64,000 nt of DNA from a virus: positions 1-64,000 of IMG/VR virus record IMGVR_UViG_3300042330_000433; one strand, written 5' to 3'. Made by a program: the position numbers and the translations under genes. Positions 34,082 through 45,500 of the stretch are shown here, one piece after another. The notes under the pieces were generated by a model, which was not told the origin of the DNA, searched no databases, and saw nothing but the letters and a program-made list of their open reading frames with translations. Within the stretch, counting starts at the first letter, position 1. The number at the start of each line of letters is the position of its first letter.

Positions 34082-34666
34082 ATGATAGGTATTTATAAAA
34101 TAACTTCTCCAACTAATAGAATTTATATAGGTCAAAGTAATAATATAGAACTTAGATTTAAATTTTATAAAAATTTAAGATGTAAATCTCAAATACGATT
34201 ATATCGTTCATTTTTAAAACATAATGTTGATCAACACAAATTTGAAATAATTGAAGAATGTGATATTAAAGAATTAAATAATAAAGAACGATATTGGCAA
34301 GATTATTATGATGTAATATCTAACAAAGGTATGAATTGTATATTAACTAATGCAGATAATAAATCTGGAAAATTATCAAAATTTACAAAAAATAAATTAA
34401 GTAAATCTACAAAAGGTGTTAAAAAATCTCCAGAACATTGTAAAAAATTAGGTTTAGCTAAAAAAGGTATTAAATTATCAGAAAACCATAAATTAAAAGT
34501 AAGTTTAAATAGTAAACAATCTAAAAAAGTAATAAATTTAGAAACAAATACGATATATAATTCAATAAAAGAAGCTTCTATTAAATTAAATATAAATTAT
34601 AGAACGTTATCTTGGAGAATAAATAATAATCATAAAACATTAAAATTTTTAAATAATGAACAATAA
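34082..34666 (+). CDS. GIY-YIG homing-type endonuclease 4
   Basis: 194 residues. A classical motif pair GIYKI (3-7) and RIYIGQ (13-18), unlike the variant VYxH/FYVG form of the other three. The catalytic glutamate lies in ELNNKERYWQDYY. NUMOD3 repeats follow (SPEHCKKLGLAKKGIKLSENHK), with a NUMOD1-like end (KVINLETNTIYNSIKEAS). It lies right after a terminator and overlaps the next cargo gene by 11 nt. It is a separate lineage of mobile endonuclease. Confidence 0.9.
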   Translation: MIGIYKITSPTNRIYIGQSNNIELRFKFYKNLRCKSQIRLYRSFLKHNVDQHKFEIIEECDIKELNNKERYWQDYYDVISNKGMNCILTNADNKSGKLSKFTKNKLSKSTKGVKKSPEHCKKLGLAKKGIKLSENHKLKVSLNSKQSKKVINLETNTIYNSIKEASIKLNINYRTLSWRINNNHKTLKFLNNEQ

Positions 34667-36314
34667 ATTAACAGAATTTAATACTGGAGGAACACATTCA
34701 GAAAACAAATATGGTGGAATACCAATTGGATCAAATACTACTGTTGAAGAAAATGAAAGTAAAAAAGATAATTTTATTTATAGTGACAGAATTCCTATAA
34801 ATGAAGATACAATTAAACAATTTAATCTTCCAAATTATATAAAAAATAAAAGTATTTCTGGAGCTGCAAAAAGTATCAATGATAAATTTAAAGATAGGCA
34901 AGATAAATATGCAACAGAAACTAAAAATACTTTATTAGATAGATTAGCTCAAGCACAAGAATCTATTAAAGCACAAGAAGCTCAAATGAATCAGTCTATG
35001 ATGGCTAATTCACAACAAGTTCCAGATATGATGAATGGTGAAATACCAGCAGGTATGGAAGAATTTACACAAACAGAACAAATGTTTATGGGTGGTGAAG
35101 TTCCTACAGAAGGTGTTGCTGGAGCAGAAGGAATGGATCCTATGTTATCTGCAGGTACTAAAATGTTACCTAGTTTACTTAGTGGAGATAAAAATCAAAT
35201 GATCACATCAGGTGTTGAAACAGGTTTTGGTTTAGCAGGTACAGCTATTGGTGGTCCTGTAGGTGGTATGATTGGTAGCACTGTAGGTAAAGCTGTATCT
35301 CCAATGATTTCTAAATTACTAAATGATAAGAAACAACAAAAAATGTTAAACCAACAAGCTATTAAAGCAAGTTCTACTTTTTCTAGTGATTTTGCATTAG
35401 GTGGACCAATTTATCCTAATTTTACTAAAGTTAATCCATATGAAGGAGAACTTGGTAGTTCTAAATTTGATTATCCATTTACAAAATTTCCTAAACCAGA
35501 TTTACCAGCAATTGAAGCACCTAATTTAGAAGGTTTAGATCCTGGTATTGAAATAAATGATTTGTCTGAAAGAAATGGATATTCTAATCCTAATTTAGCA
35601 CCAGATCCTAAAACTACTAATATGGGTAAAATGTATCCTAAAGCAGATTTATCAAAAGTAGGTGATTATTTAGATAAAAATGGTGGTAAATTTTTAAAAT
35701 ATGCACCAGTTGCTATGAATGCTTATCAACTATCTAAATTAAAACCTGCTGAAAATAAAAGATTAGATAGAATGTCTGGTAGATATAATCCAGAATATGT
35801 TGATGAAAAAACATTACAAAATATTGCAGGTAATGATATGGATAATACTGTTAATGCAATTACTCAAAGTGGTGGTTCACAAGGTGCTGTTAGAAATGCA
35901 ATTCTTGGAGCAGGATTAAATAGAACTAAAGGTTTATCAAATGCTTACATTTCAGCTAATGCTCAAAATAGAGCTACTAATGATAAAGCTCAAAGTTTTA
36001 ATAGTAATATTGATCAGTTTAATGCACAAACACAACATCAAGAACAACAAAACTGGGAACAAAATGAAGCTGCTGTTAGAAATGAAAAATCTAAATATTT
36101 AGCTGCTATTGGAAATGATCTTGGTGAAGTTGGTAAAGAAGAAGTTAATAAAAATCAAATTGCTGAATCTTTAGGTTACTCTTGGGATGGTAAATATATG
36201 GTTGATAAAAAAACTGGAGAAAAAATAGCATATGAAGATGCAATTGCACAATCAAAAATGCAAACAAAAGCATATGGTGGATTTATAAAAATGAATAAAA
36301 TAGGAAGAAAATAA
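34656..36314 (+). CDS. virion cargo/ejection protein with glycine-rich membrane-like segment (552 aa)
   Basis: 552 residues. A polar N-terminus, a Gln/Met/Ala-rich helix (about 95-120), then a Gly-rich hydrophobic stretch (GFGLAGTAIGGPVGGMIGSTVG, about 190-211) of the glycine-zipper kind, which could insert in a membrane. Further on there are Pro-rich and Gln/Asn-rich low-complexity parts, and a C-terminal AYGGFIKMNK. Proteins of this kind come first in the crAss-like cargo gene set and are packed in the head or tail for ejection. Function inferred from context. One-base overlap with the next gene. Confidence 0.65.
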   Translation: MNNKLTEFNTGGTHSENKYGGIPIGSNTTVEENESKKDNFIYSDRIPINEDTIKQFNLPNYIKNKSISGAAKSINDKFKDRQDKYATETKNTLLDRLAQAQESIKAQEAQMNQSMMANSQQVPDMMNGEIPAGMEEFTQTEQMFMGGEVPTEGVAGAEGMDPMLSAGTKMLPSLLSGDKNQMITSGVETGFGLAGTAIGGPVGGMIGSTVGKAVSPMISKLLNDKKQQKMLNQQAIKASSTFSSDFALGGPIYPNFTKVNPYEGELGSSKFDYPFTKFPKPDLPAIEAPNLEGLDPGIEINDLSERNGYSNPNLAPDPKTTNMGKMYPKADLSKVGDYLDKNGGKFLKYAPVAMNAYQLSKLKPAENKRLDRMSGRYNPEYVDEKTLQNIAGNDMDNTVNAITQSGGSQGAVRNAILGAGLNRTKGLSNAYISANAQNRATNDKAQSFNSNIDQFNAQTQHQEQQNWEQNEAAVRNEKSKYLAAIGNDLGEVGKEEVNKNQIAESLGYSWDGKYMVDKKTGEKIAYEDAIAQSKMQTKAYGGFIKMNKIGRK

Positions 36315-38299
36315 TGGCAAATAGATTTGATAATGGTTCAGTTTCAGCATATAAACCTCAAAGTTTTCAAGAACTGGCGTTTGTTCCTATGATGAAACGT
36401 AAACAACATGATGAATTAGAAGCAGCTTATATAAATGCTAAAGTTAATACGGATCCTTTAGATGTACATAAAGATGAAGCACTTCGTCTTAAAAATGAAA
36501 TTGAAGGTAAAGTAAGTTCTTTATCAGAACAACTTTCTACAAAAGGTATTACACCAGAAGCTAGAAGTTCATTTTTAAAATTTAATAAAGAATATCAAGA
36601 CTTAATTTCACCAACTGGTAGAATAGGTCAAATAAATAATGCTAAAAAAGTATATGCTGAAGAATTTAAAGAATATTTAGAAGATGCTACTAAAAATAAA
36701 GGATTTTCAAGAGAAGATGCTTTATATAATTGGCAAACACAACATCATCCTAAATATACAGGATATAATGATGCTAGAGAAATTAAAAATATTGATTCAT
36801 ATGGTGCACCAAAAAGACATATTTTACAAGAAGATTTAAAATTAGTTAAATCTTTATTAGGAGAAAACACACAAACTATTATGAAAAATAATGGTTTCAG
36901 TTTTGGAGAAGGACCAAATGGTAGTATAATTATACAAGATGGTAAAGGAAGACTTGTTGAAACTAGCAATTATCCTCAATTAAAAGAAGCTCAAGAATAT
37001 TTAACTAGTAGATGGATTCAACCTACAGGTGAAGGAACAATATCTGCTAGATTTGAAAGACAAGATCCTAAAAGAATTATTGATGAAATTAATAATGGTT
37101 TAGGTATGATGAAATCTTACAAATTAGATGACACTAGAGAAACTGATTATTCAATTCAAGGATATACTGCTCCAGAGAAAAATGTAGATCCAACAGGAGT
37201 TATTATTAGTAATGATAGTACTTTAACTTCAGATGCTGTAGCACAACCTACTTATACTAATGCTTTAGATGAAATTAAAAGATTAAGTTCTTCAAAAAGT
37301 AGAAATTCAGCAGATCAAGCTAAATTAGAAGATTTAATTGAATTAAGACAAAATGCTGATAAAAAATTAAATGCTAATCCTAAATATAATGAATTAACAA
37401 AATCTTATAATAATGCTCAAAAAGCTTATGAAGATTATGCTAATAAAATGGGAACATTTAAAGATGGTAAATGGCAAAGAGATCCTAATAAAAAAGATCC
37501 AACTACATCAAATGTTGCTTTTAAATTATCACAATTAAAAGTAAAAGCTGATGAAATTAATACTCAAAGAAGTAAAATAAAAGATAAAGCTTGGGCAAAA
37601 TCTTCTTCATTAAGACATAATTATTCATATATGCCATCTACTCCAAAAGAAGAATCTAATTGGAATTTACATAATGAAAATATATTCAATGTAATGAAAG
37701 GTGTTGATTTAGGTAATGTATTAGATTTAACAAGTATTCATACAGCAAGTGGTAGTAAGAAAAATATTGAAGATGTTGATGTTCAAAATATTCAAGAATT
37801 ATTAAAACATGGTGATCCAAAATCATTTAAAATTAATAATATTAAAACATATGGTAATAGTAAAACACCTGAAATAACAATGACTTTTAATACTACAGAA
37901 AAAGCTTCAGGATATGATTTAAAAGGTACAACTGGTTTATTTTCATCAGGTGATGATAATTATGGTGGAGCTAACAAACCAGTTACTGTTACTTTTAAAT
38001 TGAAAAAATTAACTAACTCACCAGATACTGGTTCTGCAGTAGGTTATAAAAATTTAAGTGGTGCTATTGCAGATGCTTGGAAAGATAAAGGTAGAATAAA
38101 TCAAGTTACTGGAAATTTCCAAGGAGCGGAAATTTCAACAGCTTTAATTAGTAATAGTTATGCTGATTTAACTAATGATCAATTAGCTCAACGTGCTAGT
38201 AGAGATTCTGATGCATTAACAGCTTTATATTTAAGAGCTTCAAAAAAAGGAGTTACACCAAAAGTATTACTTCAAAAATACAAAAATAATAAAAGATAA
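36314..38299 (+). CDS. virion cargo/ejection protein (661 aa)
   Basis: 661 residues. Starts MANRFDNGSVSAYKPQSFQELAFVPMMKRKQHDELEAAY; a start rich in Tyr, Pro and Phe followed by a basic helix is common in crAss-like cargo proteins. The middle is a long Lys/Glu/Asn-rich helical region with coiled-coil stretches (about 35-120 and 320-430). The last third is beta-rich, with FNTTEKASGYDLKGTTGLF and a basic tail. No enzyme motif is seen. It is translated together with the genes on both sides (spacings -1 and +3 nt). Confidence 0.65.
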   Translation: MANRFDNGSVSAYKPQSFQELAFVPMMKRKQHDELEAAYINAKVNTDPLDVHKDEALRLKNEIEGKVSSLSEQLSTKGITPEARSSFLKFNKEYQDLISPTGRIGQINNAKKVYAEEFKEYLEDATKNKGFSREDALYNWQTQHHPKYTGYNDAREIKNIDSYGAPKRHILQEDLKLVKSLLGENTQTIMKNNGFSFGEGPNGSIIIQDGKGRLVETSNYPQLKEAQEYLTSRWIQPTGEGTISARFERQDPKRIIDEINNGLGMMKSYKLDDTRETDYSIQGYTAPEKNVDPTGVIISNDSTLTSDAVAQPTYTNALDEIKRLSSSKSRNSADQAKLEDLIELRQNADKKLNANPKYNELTKSYNNAQKAYEDYANKMGTFKDGKWQRDPNKKDPTTSNVAFKLSQLKVKADEINTQRSKIKDKAWAKSSSLRHNYSYMPSTPKEESNWNLHNENIFNVMKGVDLGNVLDLTSIHTASGSKKNIEDVDVQNIQELLKHGDPKSFKINNIKTYGNSKTPEITMTFNTTEKASGYDLKGTTGLFSSGDDNYGGANKPVTVTFKLKKLTNSPDTGSAVGYKNLSGAIADAWKDKGRINQVTGNFQGAEISTALISNSYADLTNDQLAQRASRDSDALTALYLRASKKGVTPKVLLQKYKNNKR

Positions 38300-38302
38300 A
38301 AA

Positions 38303-41300
38303 ATGGAAGATGAAGAATTAAATAGTTATGATAAGAATTTTTTAGATTCTTTAGATGCTGGATATAAAAAATTTAATACTCCTAAAAATAAAAAATTAGC
38401 AACTAGAAATGCTTTTGATTCAGAAATACATCGTGTTAATTTTGATAGTTCTAATCAAGATGAATTAAGAGAAGGAATTAATCCTTTTCTTAATCAATTT
38501 GTAGATTTAAATGCTGAAGATCCATACAATGAAATAAGAGCTTCTAATCAATCAGGTGGTGAGCAATTAATGAAAGGTTTTGGTAGAGCTACTTCTAAAG
38601 CATTAACTGAAGTAGCTAAATTACCAGGGGTTGTAGCAGGTTCACTTGCAGCTCCATTTGTGGAAGATGGTAAAGGAATGGATATGGCATTTAATAATGC
38701 TTGGATAAGATCTTTGGATGAAATACATGAAAAAATAAATACTGATTTATTACCTGTGTATACTGCAAAAGCAGTTTCAGAAGGTAATTTATGGGATAAT
38801 ATATCTTCTACTTCATTTTGGGCAACTGATGGAGCTGATGGTATTGGTTTCGTTGCTGCAATGTTTGTTCCTGGAGCAATATTTCAATATGCAGGTTTAG
38901 GTGGTAAATTAATTAACACCTTAGCTAATTCTTCTAAATTAGCTAAATATACATCAATGGTTGGTAAAGCTGAAGATGCTGTAAACACTTTAAAGTTTAT
39001 GGGTGTTAGTGGTAGAAATATTGATAGTGGTATGGCTATCTTTGGAAATACTATATTTGAAGCAGGTGCTGAAGCAAAAGGTGTGGGTGATGATTTAGAT
39101 TCTAAAAAAGAAGATTTTTTAAATACTTATATTAATAAAGGTTATAGTCCTGAAGAAGCTGAAGAATTATTTAATGAACAAAGAGCTCTTGCAATGAAAG
39201 ATACTTTTATAGCAAATGTTGGAATATTACTTGGACCAAATGCTATAATGCATAAAGCTATTTGGGGCAAAGCTGCTCAAAAATATGAAAAAACTACAGA
39301 ACAAGGTATAAAAAGTATTGCAGAAAGAACAGGAACTAGTCTTGGTAGAGTAGGTGGTGCGTTTGCTTCTGAAGGTTTTTGGGAAGAAGGTTCTCAAACT
39401 ACTGTTGAAAATATGTATGTTGATAAAGCAATGCGTGGTGAACTTGGTAAAAATTTTACAAGTGATGCTTCTATTGGTGATTTTACTAAAGAATATATAA
39501 ATACTATAAGTAGTACAGATGGTCAAAAAGCAATATTCTTAGGTGGAGCAATTGGTGGACCAATGATGTCATATCAAGGTAGGAAACAAGATGTAGCTAA
39601 TAGAAAAAGTACAAATTTAATTTTAGATAATATTGATAAACAAATTACTAATTTTAATACAACTTTTGATAATGATATTTATTTAAAAAATGAAGATGGT
39701 ACATTTCAATTTGAAGTTGATGAAAATAATGAACCAACTACTAAAAGAAAATTAAATTATAAAAAAGTAAGAGAAGTAGCAAAAGCTTTAAACTATACAG
39801 AACAACAATCTGAATTATTAGATTTAGCAATTGAATCAGGTAATATAGATGTAGTTGAACAAATAAAACAAGATGCTATTTTTAATTTAATTATACCTGC
39901 AATATTTAATGGTGAAGCAGGATTAACTGCTTTAGAACAAAAACTTACTGCAGATAGTAAATTTAATGAACTAGTTGAAAGAGATAATATTTCAGATGAA
40001 AAGAATAAAACAAAAACTTTTGTTAAAGAAACTTTAGAAACTGCAAAATATCTTCAAAAACAAAATGAAAAATTTACAGATTTTAGTAAAGATGTAATTC
40101 AATTAGAAAATGAAAAAGCAACTTTTGAACAAAAAACTGATTTTTTAAATAAATTAAATACAAGTTATTTAAATACAAAACATGTTTTAAGACAACTTGA
40201 AAAAAACTTAAAAACTGAAGAAACTAAAAGAAGTAATATTTTAGAAGAACTTGGTTTAGAAACTAATTTACAAACTGAAGATGAATTATTAGTTAATGCT
40301 GAAACAAATAATGAATTACTAAAACAAACTAATGATAAAATTAGAGAAATAGAATCTAACATAAAAGATAATAAAAAATCTATTTCTGAAATTTGGCAAA
40401 GTAAATTAATTAATAAAAGTTTTAATGATTATATAAAAGCAGATGAAGCTGAAACTAAAGAAGCATCTGAAGAAAAAGTTTTAGAAGCTCAAGAAGTTTT
40501 AGATACAATTAAATCATTTGAAGATGAAGAAGATTTAAAAAATTACTTTTCTAAATTACCTCAAATTCAAAAAGATAATCATATTATTAGTGAAGAAGTT
40601 CAAGAACAATTTAGAAAAATTAAAGAAGCTCAAGCTTTACAAAAACAAATTAATGAAGTTGAAGCTTTAGATAAAGATAAAGAAAAGTTTGAAAAAGATT
40701 CATTTATACCAACTGATACAACACCTGAAACTAAAGAATCTATAGTAGAAACAACAGTACAAGGTTTAGAAACATTACAAACTTCTGATAATCCAGAAGT
40801 TGATAAGTCTGATAATATTATAGATAAAAGTGCAAATGGTATTCAGTCAGTAAATGAAGCTACTAATCCAACAAATGTTGCTAAAAATCAAGGTGCTGCT
40901 AGAATTATAAGTACAAATCTTACTACTGGTAAAGCATTATTTCCTAATTTAGAAAGTTTTGTAACTTATGAAAAAGAACCTAGAGATAAAACTAAAGATA
41001 GAGTAACTTTTGATGTAGGTGATATTAATCCTAAAAATGAATCTTTTACTGCAAATGAAATTTTTAAAAGAATTAAAAATGGTGAAATTTTAACTAAAGA
41101 TGAAATTGAATATGCTGCTAAGTATTTACCAATTAGTGTTACTTTATCTAATAAAGGTAATTCAGCAACATCATTTATTGATTCTATGTCAAGTCAATCA
41201 CCAAAAATTGTAGAAATAGAAACGTTACCACTTCGTAGAAGTATTATAAATGCTTTAATTGAAAACAAAGGTTCTTTTGATGGTATTATAGGTAAAGTTA

Positions 41301-42529
41301 ATAAACAATTCACAGGAGCTCTTAAATTAGGTGAACAAAATTCTAATATATTAGAGTTAGATGTATTTAAAAATATGTCTGAAGAAGATAAAATTAAATA
41401 TTTTAAAAAAAATACCGTATATGTTACTAATAAAGGAGAAGTTAAATATACTTCTAATAATGTAACTGATAATACTAAAGTTTTATCAAGTAGTAATAAA
41501 GGTGAAGTGTTTCTTAAAATACCAATGGTTAATGGTGAAATATTTTATTTAAAATTAAATACTAGTAGATTAAGTGATGAAAAAGCTGAATCTGTATTAG
41601 ATTTAATTATACTACGTTCTAATATATTAAATAAACAACAAGAATTTAATATAGATGAATTAGAAAAATATATTACAGATAACTTACCAAGTTTATTAAC
41701 TGAATTTAATTTTGTTAAAAATAATAATGATAGCATTGATGTTACTTTAGAAAAAGTAATTAATTTTGTAGTGTTTTCTCAAAATACAAATGCTAAAACT
41801 AAATTAATTTTAGGTAATGACGGTAAATTAGTATTAGGAGAATTATTACATAAAGTTAATTCACAAATTCCAGAATGGAGTGGTCAATTAGAAAGTTATA
41901 CTTATACTACCGATAGTTTAAATAATTTAGACAGTAATCAAAAACAAGCAATTGTAGAGTATCTTAAATATAAAAGACATAATGTTTTAATTACTAAAGA
42001 TAGCTCTGCTACATTTAATAATGATGATTATATTAAATATTTATTAGGTATTAATTCAGATTATGCTGTATTAACAACTAATGCTGTAGTGAATGAACCA
42101 ACATTTCAAGGTTATTCTAATATATATTTAGATCAAACTGTTGTAAATAAAAAAGCTAAAAAACAAGTTGTAGCTGAAGAAACTAAAGAAGTTAAACTGG
42201 ATACTACTGAAGATTTATTAGGTTCATTAGAAGGTATGTTTGGTGATGATGTTGTTCAAACAGTTAAACCAATAGCACCACCAGAAGTTGTTGCTCAACA
42301 AGAATTAGATTTTGAAACTAAAAAAATTAAATCTAATAAACTAAATGATATATTTAAAAATGCAGATGCTAAAACTAAAGCTAAAATAGTTGCTGTAATA
42401 GCTAAACAATTAGGAATGATGGATAAAGTTAATCCTAAAGATATGAATAGTAGTTTTAATGAATTATTTAAAGAACTTAAAGATAACGAAACTTTACAAC
42501 AAGAAATTAAAAAAATATGTGGATTATAA
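38303..42529 (+). CDS. large virion cargo/ejection protein (1408 aa)
   Basis: 1408 residues. The first 450 contain hydrophobic, Gly- and Ala-rich helices (GVVAGSLAAPF, GIGFVAAMFVPGAIFQYAGLGGK, AIFLGGAIGGPMM) and the segment FASEGFWEEGSQTTVE, features shared with polyvalent phage ejection proteins that contact membranes. A long coiled coil follows (about 560-850). The rest is alpha/beta with an acidic linker before a helical end. It lies directly upstream of the virion RNA polymerase gene and is probably packed and ejected with it. No catalytic motif is recognised. Confidence 0.65.
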   Translation: MEDEELNSYDKNFLDSLDAGYKKFNTPKNKKLATRNAFDSEIHRVNFDSSNQDELREGINPFLNQFVDLNAEDPYNEIRASNQSGGEQLMKGFGRATSKALTEVAKLPGVVAGSLAAPFVEDGKGMDMAFNNAWIRSLDEIHEKINTDLLPVYTAKAVSEGNLWDNISSTSFWATDGADGIGFVAAMFVPGAIFQYAGLGGKLINTLANSSKLAKYTSMVGKAEDAVNTLKFMGVSGRNIDSGMAIFGNTIFEAGAEAKGVGDDLDSKKEDFLNTYINKGYSPEEAEELFNEQRALAMKDTFIANVGILLGPNAIMHKAIWGKAAQKYEKTTEQGIKSIAERTGTSLGRVGGAFASEGFWEEGSQTTVENMYVDKAMRGELGKNFTSDASIGDFTKEYINTISSTDGQKAIFLGGAIGGPMMSYQGRKQDVANRKSTNLILDNIDKQITNFNTTFDNDIYLKNEDGTFQFEVDENNEPTTKRKLNYKKVREVAKALNYTEQQSELLDLAIESGNIDVVEQIKQDAIFNLIIPAIFNGEAGLTALEQKLTADSKFNELVERDNISDEKNKTKTFVKETLETAKYLQKQNEKFTDFSKDVIQLENEKATFEQKTDFLNKLNTSYLNTKHVLRQLEKNLKTEETKRSNILEELGLETNLQTEDELLVNAETNNELLKQTNDKIREIESNIKDNKKSISEIWQSKLINKSFNDYIKADEAETKEASEEKVLEAQEVLDTIKSFEDEEDLKNYFSKLPQIQKDNHIISEEVQEQFRKIKEAQALQKQINEVEALDKDKEKFEKDSFIPTDTTPETKESIVETTVQGLETLQTSDNPEVDKSDNIIDKSANGIQSVNEATNPTNVAKNQGAARIISTNLTTGKALFPNLESFVTYEKEPRDKTKDRVTFDVGDINPKNESFTANEIFKRIKNGEILTKDEIEYAAKYLPISVTLSNKGNSATSFIDSMSSQSPKIVEIETLPLRRSIINALIENKGSFDGIIGKVNKQFTGALKLGEQNSNILELDVFKNMSEEDKIKYFKKNTVYVTNKGEVKYTSNNVTDNTKVLSSSNKGEVFLKIPMVNGEIFYLKLNTSRLSDEKAESVLDLIILRSNILNKQQEFNIDELEKYITDNLPSLLTEFNFVKNNNDSIDVTLEKVINFVVFSQNTNAKTKLILGNDGKLVLGELLHKVNSQIPEWSGQLESYTYTTDSLNNLDSNQKQAIVEYLKYKRHNVLITKDSSATFNNDDYIKYLLGINSDYAVLTTNAVVNEPTFQGYSNIYLDQTVVNKKAKKQVVAEETKEVKLDTTEDLLGSLEGMFGDDVVQTVKPIAPPEVVAQQELDFETKKIKSNKLNDIFKNADAKTKAKIVAVIAKQLGMMDKVNPKDMNSSFNELFKELKDNETLQQEIKKICGL

Positions 42530-42561
42530 TTTGGTTATATCAAATTAATTTCGTATATTTG
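42530..42561 (+). promoter_or_regulatory. promoter of the giant-protein genes
   Basis: TTTGG (42530-42534), 19 nt, TATATTTG (42554-42561), 15 nt before the ATG at 42577. The -33 box begins right at the stop of the preceding gene. No conserved upstream element. Confidence 0.75.
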
Positions 42562-42576
42562 TATAAATTATAAAAT

Positions 42577-45500
42577 ATGGCATGTACAAGAGTATCAATT
42601 ACAGGTAAATCCGAATCAATATTATTTGATACAATCTATAATAATTTAGCAAATCAAAATGAACAGCTTGCTGATGAAATGTTTAGTCATTTTAAAAGTG
42701 AGCTTTTTAAAAAAGATTTTGGTAATTTTATTGAAGATTATAATAATAATATTATATCTGATAGAACAGACGAAAATGGTGAACCAAAACTGTTTTATAA
42801 TGAAACAGCTAAAAAATATTATTATCTAAATAAAGATAATGAAACAATATATTTTCCTTTAGTTAATAGAGGACTTCGTTCTATTTGGAATTATGACCAA
42901 ATTAATAAAATTAAATCTAGATTAGCATTAGCTTATTTTAGTAAATCTAAATTAGATTTTAATAATATTAATTTTGATAAAGCTTCACCATTACCTAAAT
43001 TAAAAGATTTTATTCTTAAAGAAATTCAAGATAAAATTAATTCTTTAGAAGAAGAAGGTGAATACTTTTCAGCAATGTCATTAGAAGAGTCTTTAAATAA
43101 TTTAGATGAATTAGTTTCAAATGTAGAAAGTTTCTTTAAAGAAATGAATCTTGAAATTAAAGAAGATGAAGAAAATGGTGAATGGATAGTTGAAGAAGAA
43201 GGTAAAGATCCAGTATTTAATCAACATTCTGCTGAAAGAAATACTAAAAAAAGTGTAAGTACAAATGTGAAACTAAGATTAAGTTTACTTAAAGATAATG
43301 AAAACTTAGATCCTATTTGGAATGAACCTACTTTTCTTAACAGAGATATGGTTTATGCTGCATTACAGGGTGTTTTATGTGAAGAAATTCCACTTCCTGG
43401 TGAAGATATATTTGAATTGCATAAAAGTGCTTTAAATCGCATATTAGCAAAGAAACCATTTCTTAAAGAATTACATAGTTATTTAAATAGTCCTGACATT
43501 ACTGAAAATCAAAAAAGTGAATTTAGTCAAGCTTTTAATTTAATTAAAAATAATCATATTGTTAGTCAGTATATTACTGATAAAAATAATGTAGTTACAC
43601 ATAAAAATTTACAAATTTCAGATACAGGTTCTAAAACTACAAAAGTTAAAGAACAATGGGATGAAAATTTTCAAAATATATTTTTATCTAAAACTAATAA
43701 ATTAAAAGATGATTCTGTAAAAAGAATAATTAATGCAGGTAAAGTTATTAAATCTAATATTGATAATATTCAAGAATTTAATAAATCTATTAAAACTGGT
43801 GTTGAATCTGAATTACAACCTAAATTTACTAAATTAGTTGAAGATATAAATTTATTTTTAAAAGCATTAGGTATTGAAACTACTCAAGAAGGTTTACAAA
43901 TATATTTAGATAATTATGGTAAAGATATTTCTTTACAAGATATGACTAATAATTTACTTACATTAGCTATTCAAACAGAATATGTAGTTAAAGGACTTAG
44001 TTCTAAATATGAAAAAGAAACTAAAGATTATAGTAGCTTTTTAACATTATCTCAAACATTTAATAAATTAGCAGCTGCTGAAGCATTTATGTTAACTGAA
44101 GGTTCTGATGCAACTATATTAACAGGTGGTAAACAAAAATGGATTTATTCTTATCCATCTTATTTATCTAGTACTATTAATCAATGGAAGAGAAATCCTC
44201 AAATATTATTAGATTTATATAAATCAGGTCAATATCAATTAGGTTCTTATTATATGGGAGTTTTAACAGCTTCTACTGATGTTAATGGTAATAAACTAGG
44301 ATATAATTCAAATGCTGAACAAATTGAAGCATCTCGTAAATTACTTGATAAAATTGATTTAGGTATCATGAATCAAATGAGTACTGAAACTGATTTTAAA
44401 AAGACTACTGATTTATCATATAAAGATTATCTTACAGATTATATTAATAAAGTAATTATTGGAGAATTTTCAAGAACGACTACACCTGCTGATAAAACTA
44501 CAGATTTACAGATTAAATTTAATTTACCTGTATCTTCTTATAATGGAATAGTAGATGGTCAGTTACAATTAAAAAAACAAACTAAAGATATATTCTTTAA
44601 TTATTTTGCATCTGAATATCATAGAATGTTAGAAGCAAGTAATGAAGTTGATAATGCTAATAATGGAGTAAGTAATGATAAATTAACACCTCATTATCAT
44701 TATCAGTATCAAGTTAAAAATTCTAAAGGTGAATCAATAGTTAATCCAAATCCTTATGATAAATCAGGTAATGCTTTTAAATCTCAATACTTTGAAAATT
44801 TATCACCTAATTCTAAAAATCAAACTGAATTAGAAAAACAATTAACTGATCGTTTATATACAGGTAGTAAATTTAATTATAGTTTGTTAGAAAGAGGATT
44901 AGATCCTGAATTAGATCAATTATTTGATTCATATCTTCAAGAAAACTTTCATAAAAGATTTACTGAAACTTTAAATTATTTACAAAGTTCTGATATTTTT
45001 ATTAGAAATGCTAAAGGATTTATTGTTCCTAATAAAATAGATAAAAATACATTAGATACTCAATATAAAAACATATCTGAATTACAAAAAGCTTATGCTA
45101 TTACTTCAGATTTTATGGTTAATGGATTAATTAACAATATTGAATTTTCTAAAATGTTTAGTGGTGATGTTGCTTACTATAAAAATATGGTAGATTATAA
45201 AAAACGTGTACCTGCAACATATACTGATGGATTACAATTAAGAATAAATAAAGATAATGAAACATTTAAAATTGCTACAATTGAAAGTGTTAATCGTAAA
45301 TCACCATTTTATGATTTATTAGTTGAATCTTTAGGTAAAAATGAAGCTAAACCATATGAATCTATAAATAGTGCTGATGCACAAGCTTGGATTACTCCTG
45401 CAAGATGGAAATTTTTAATTAAAGCTTTAGGTAAATGGACTACAGGTGCAGACAGTCATGAATCTGTATATCATAAAATGATGGATACTAGTGGTAAAAA

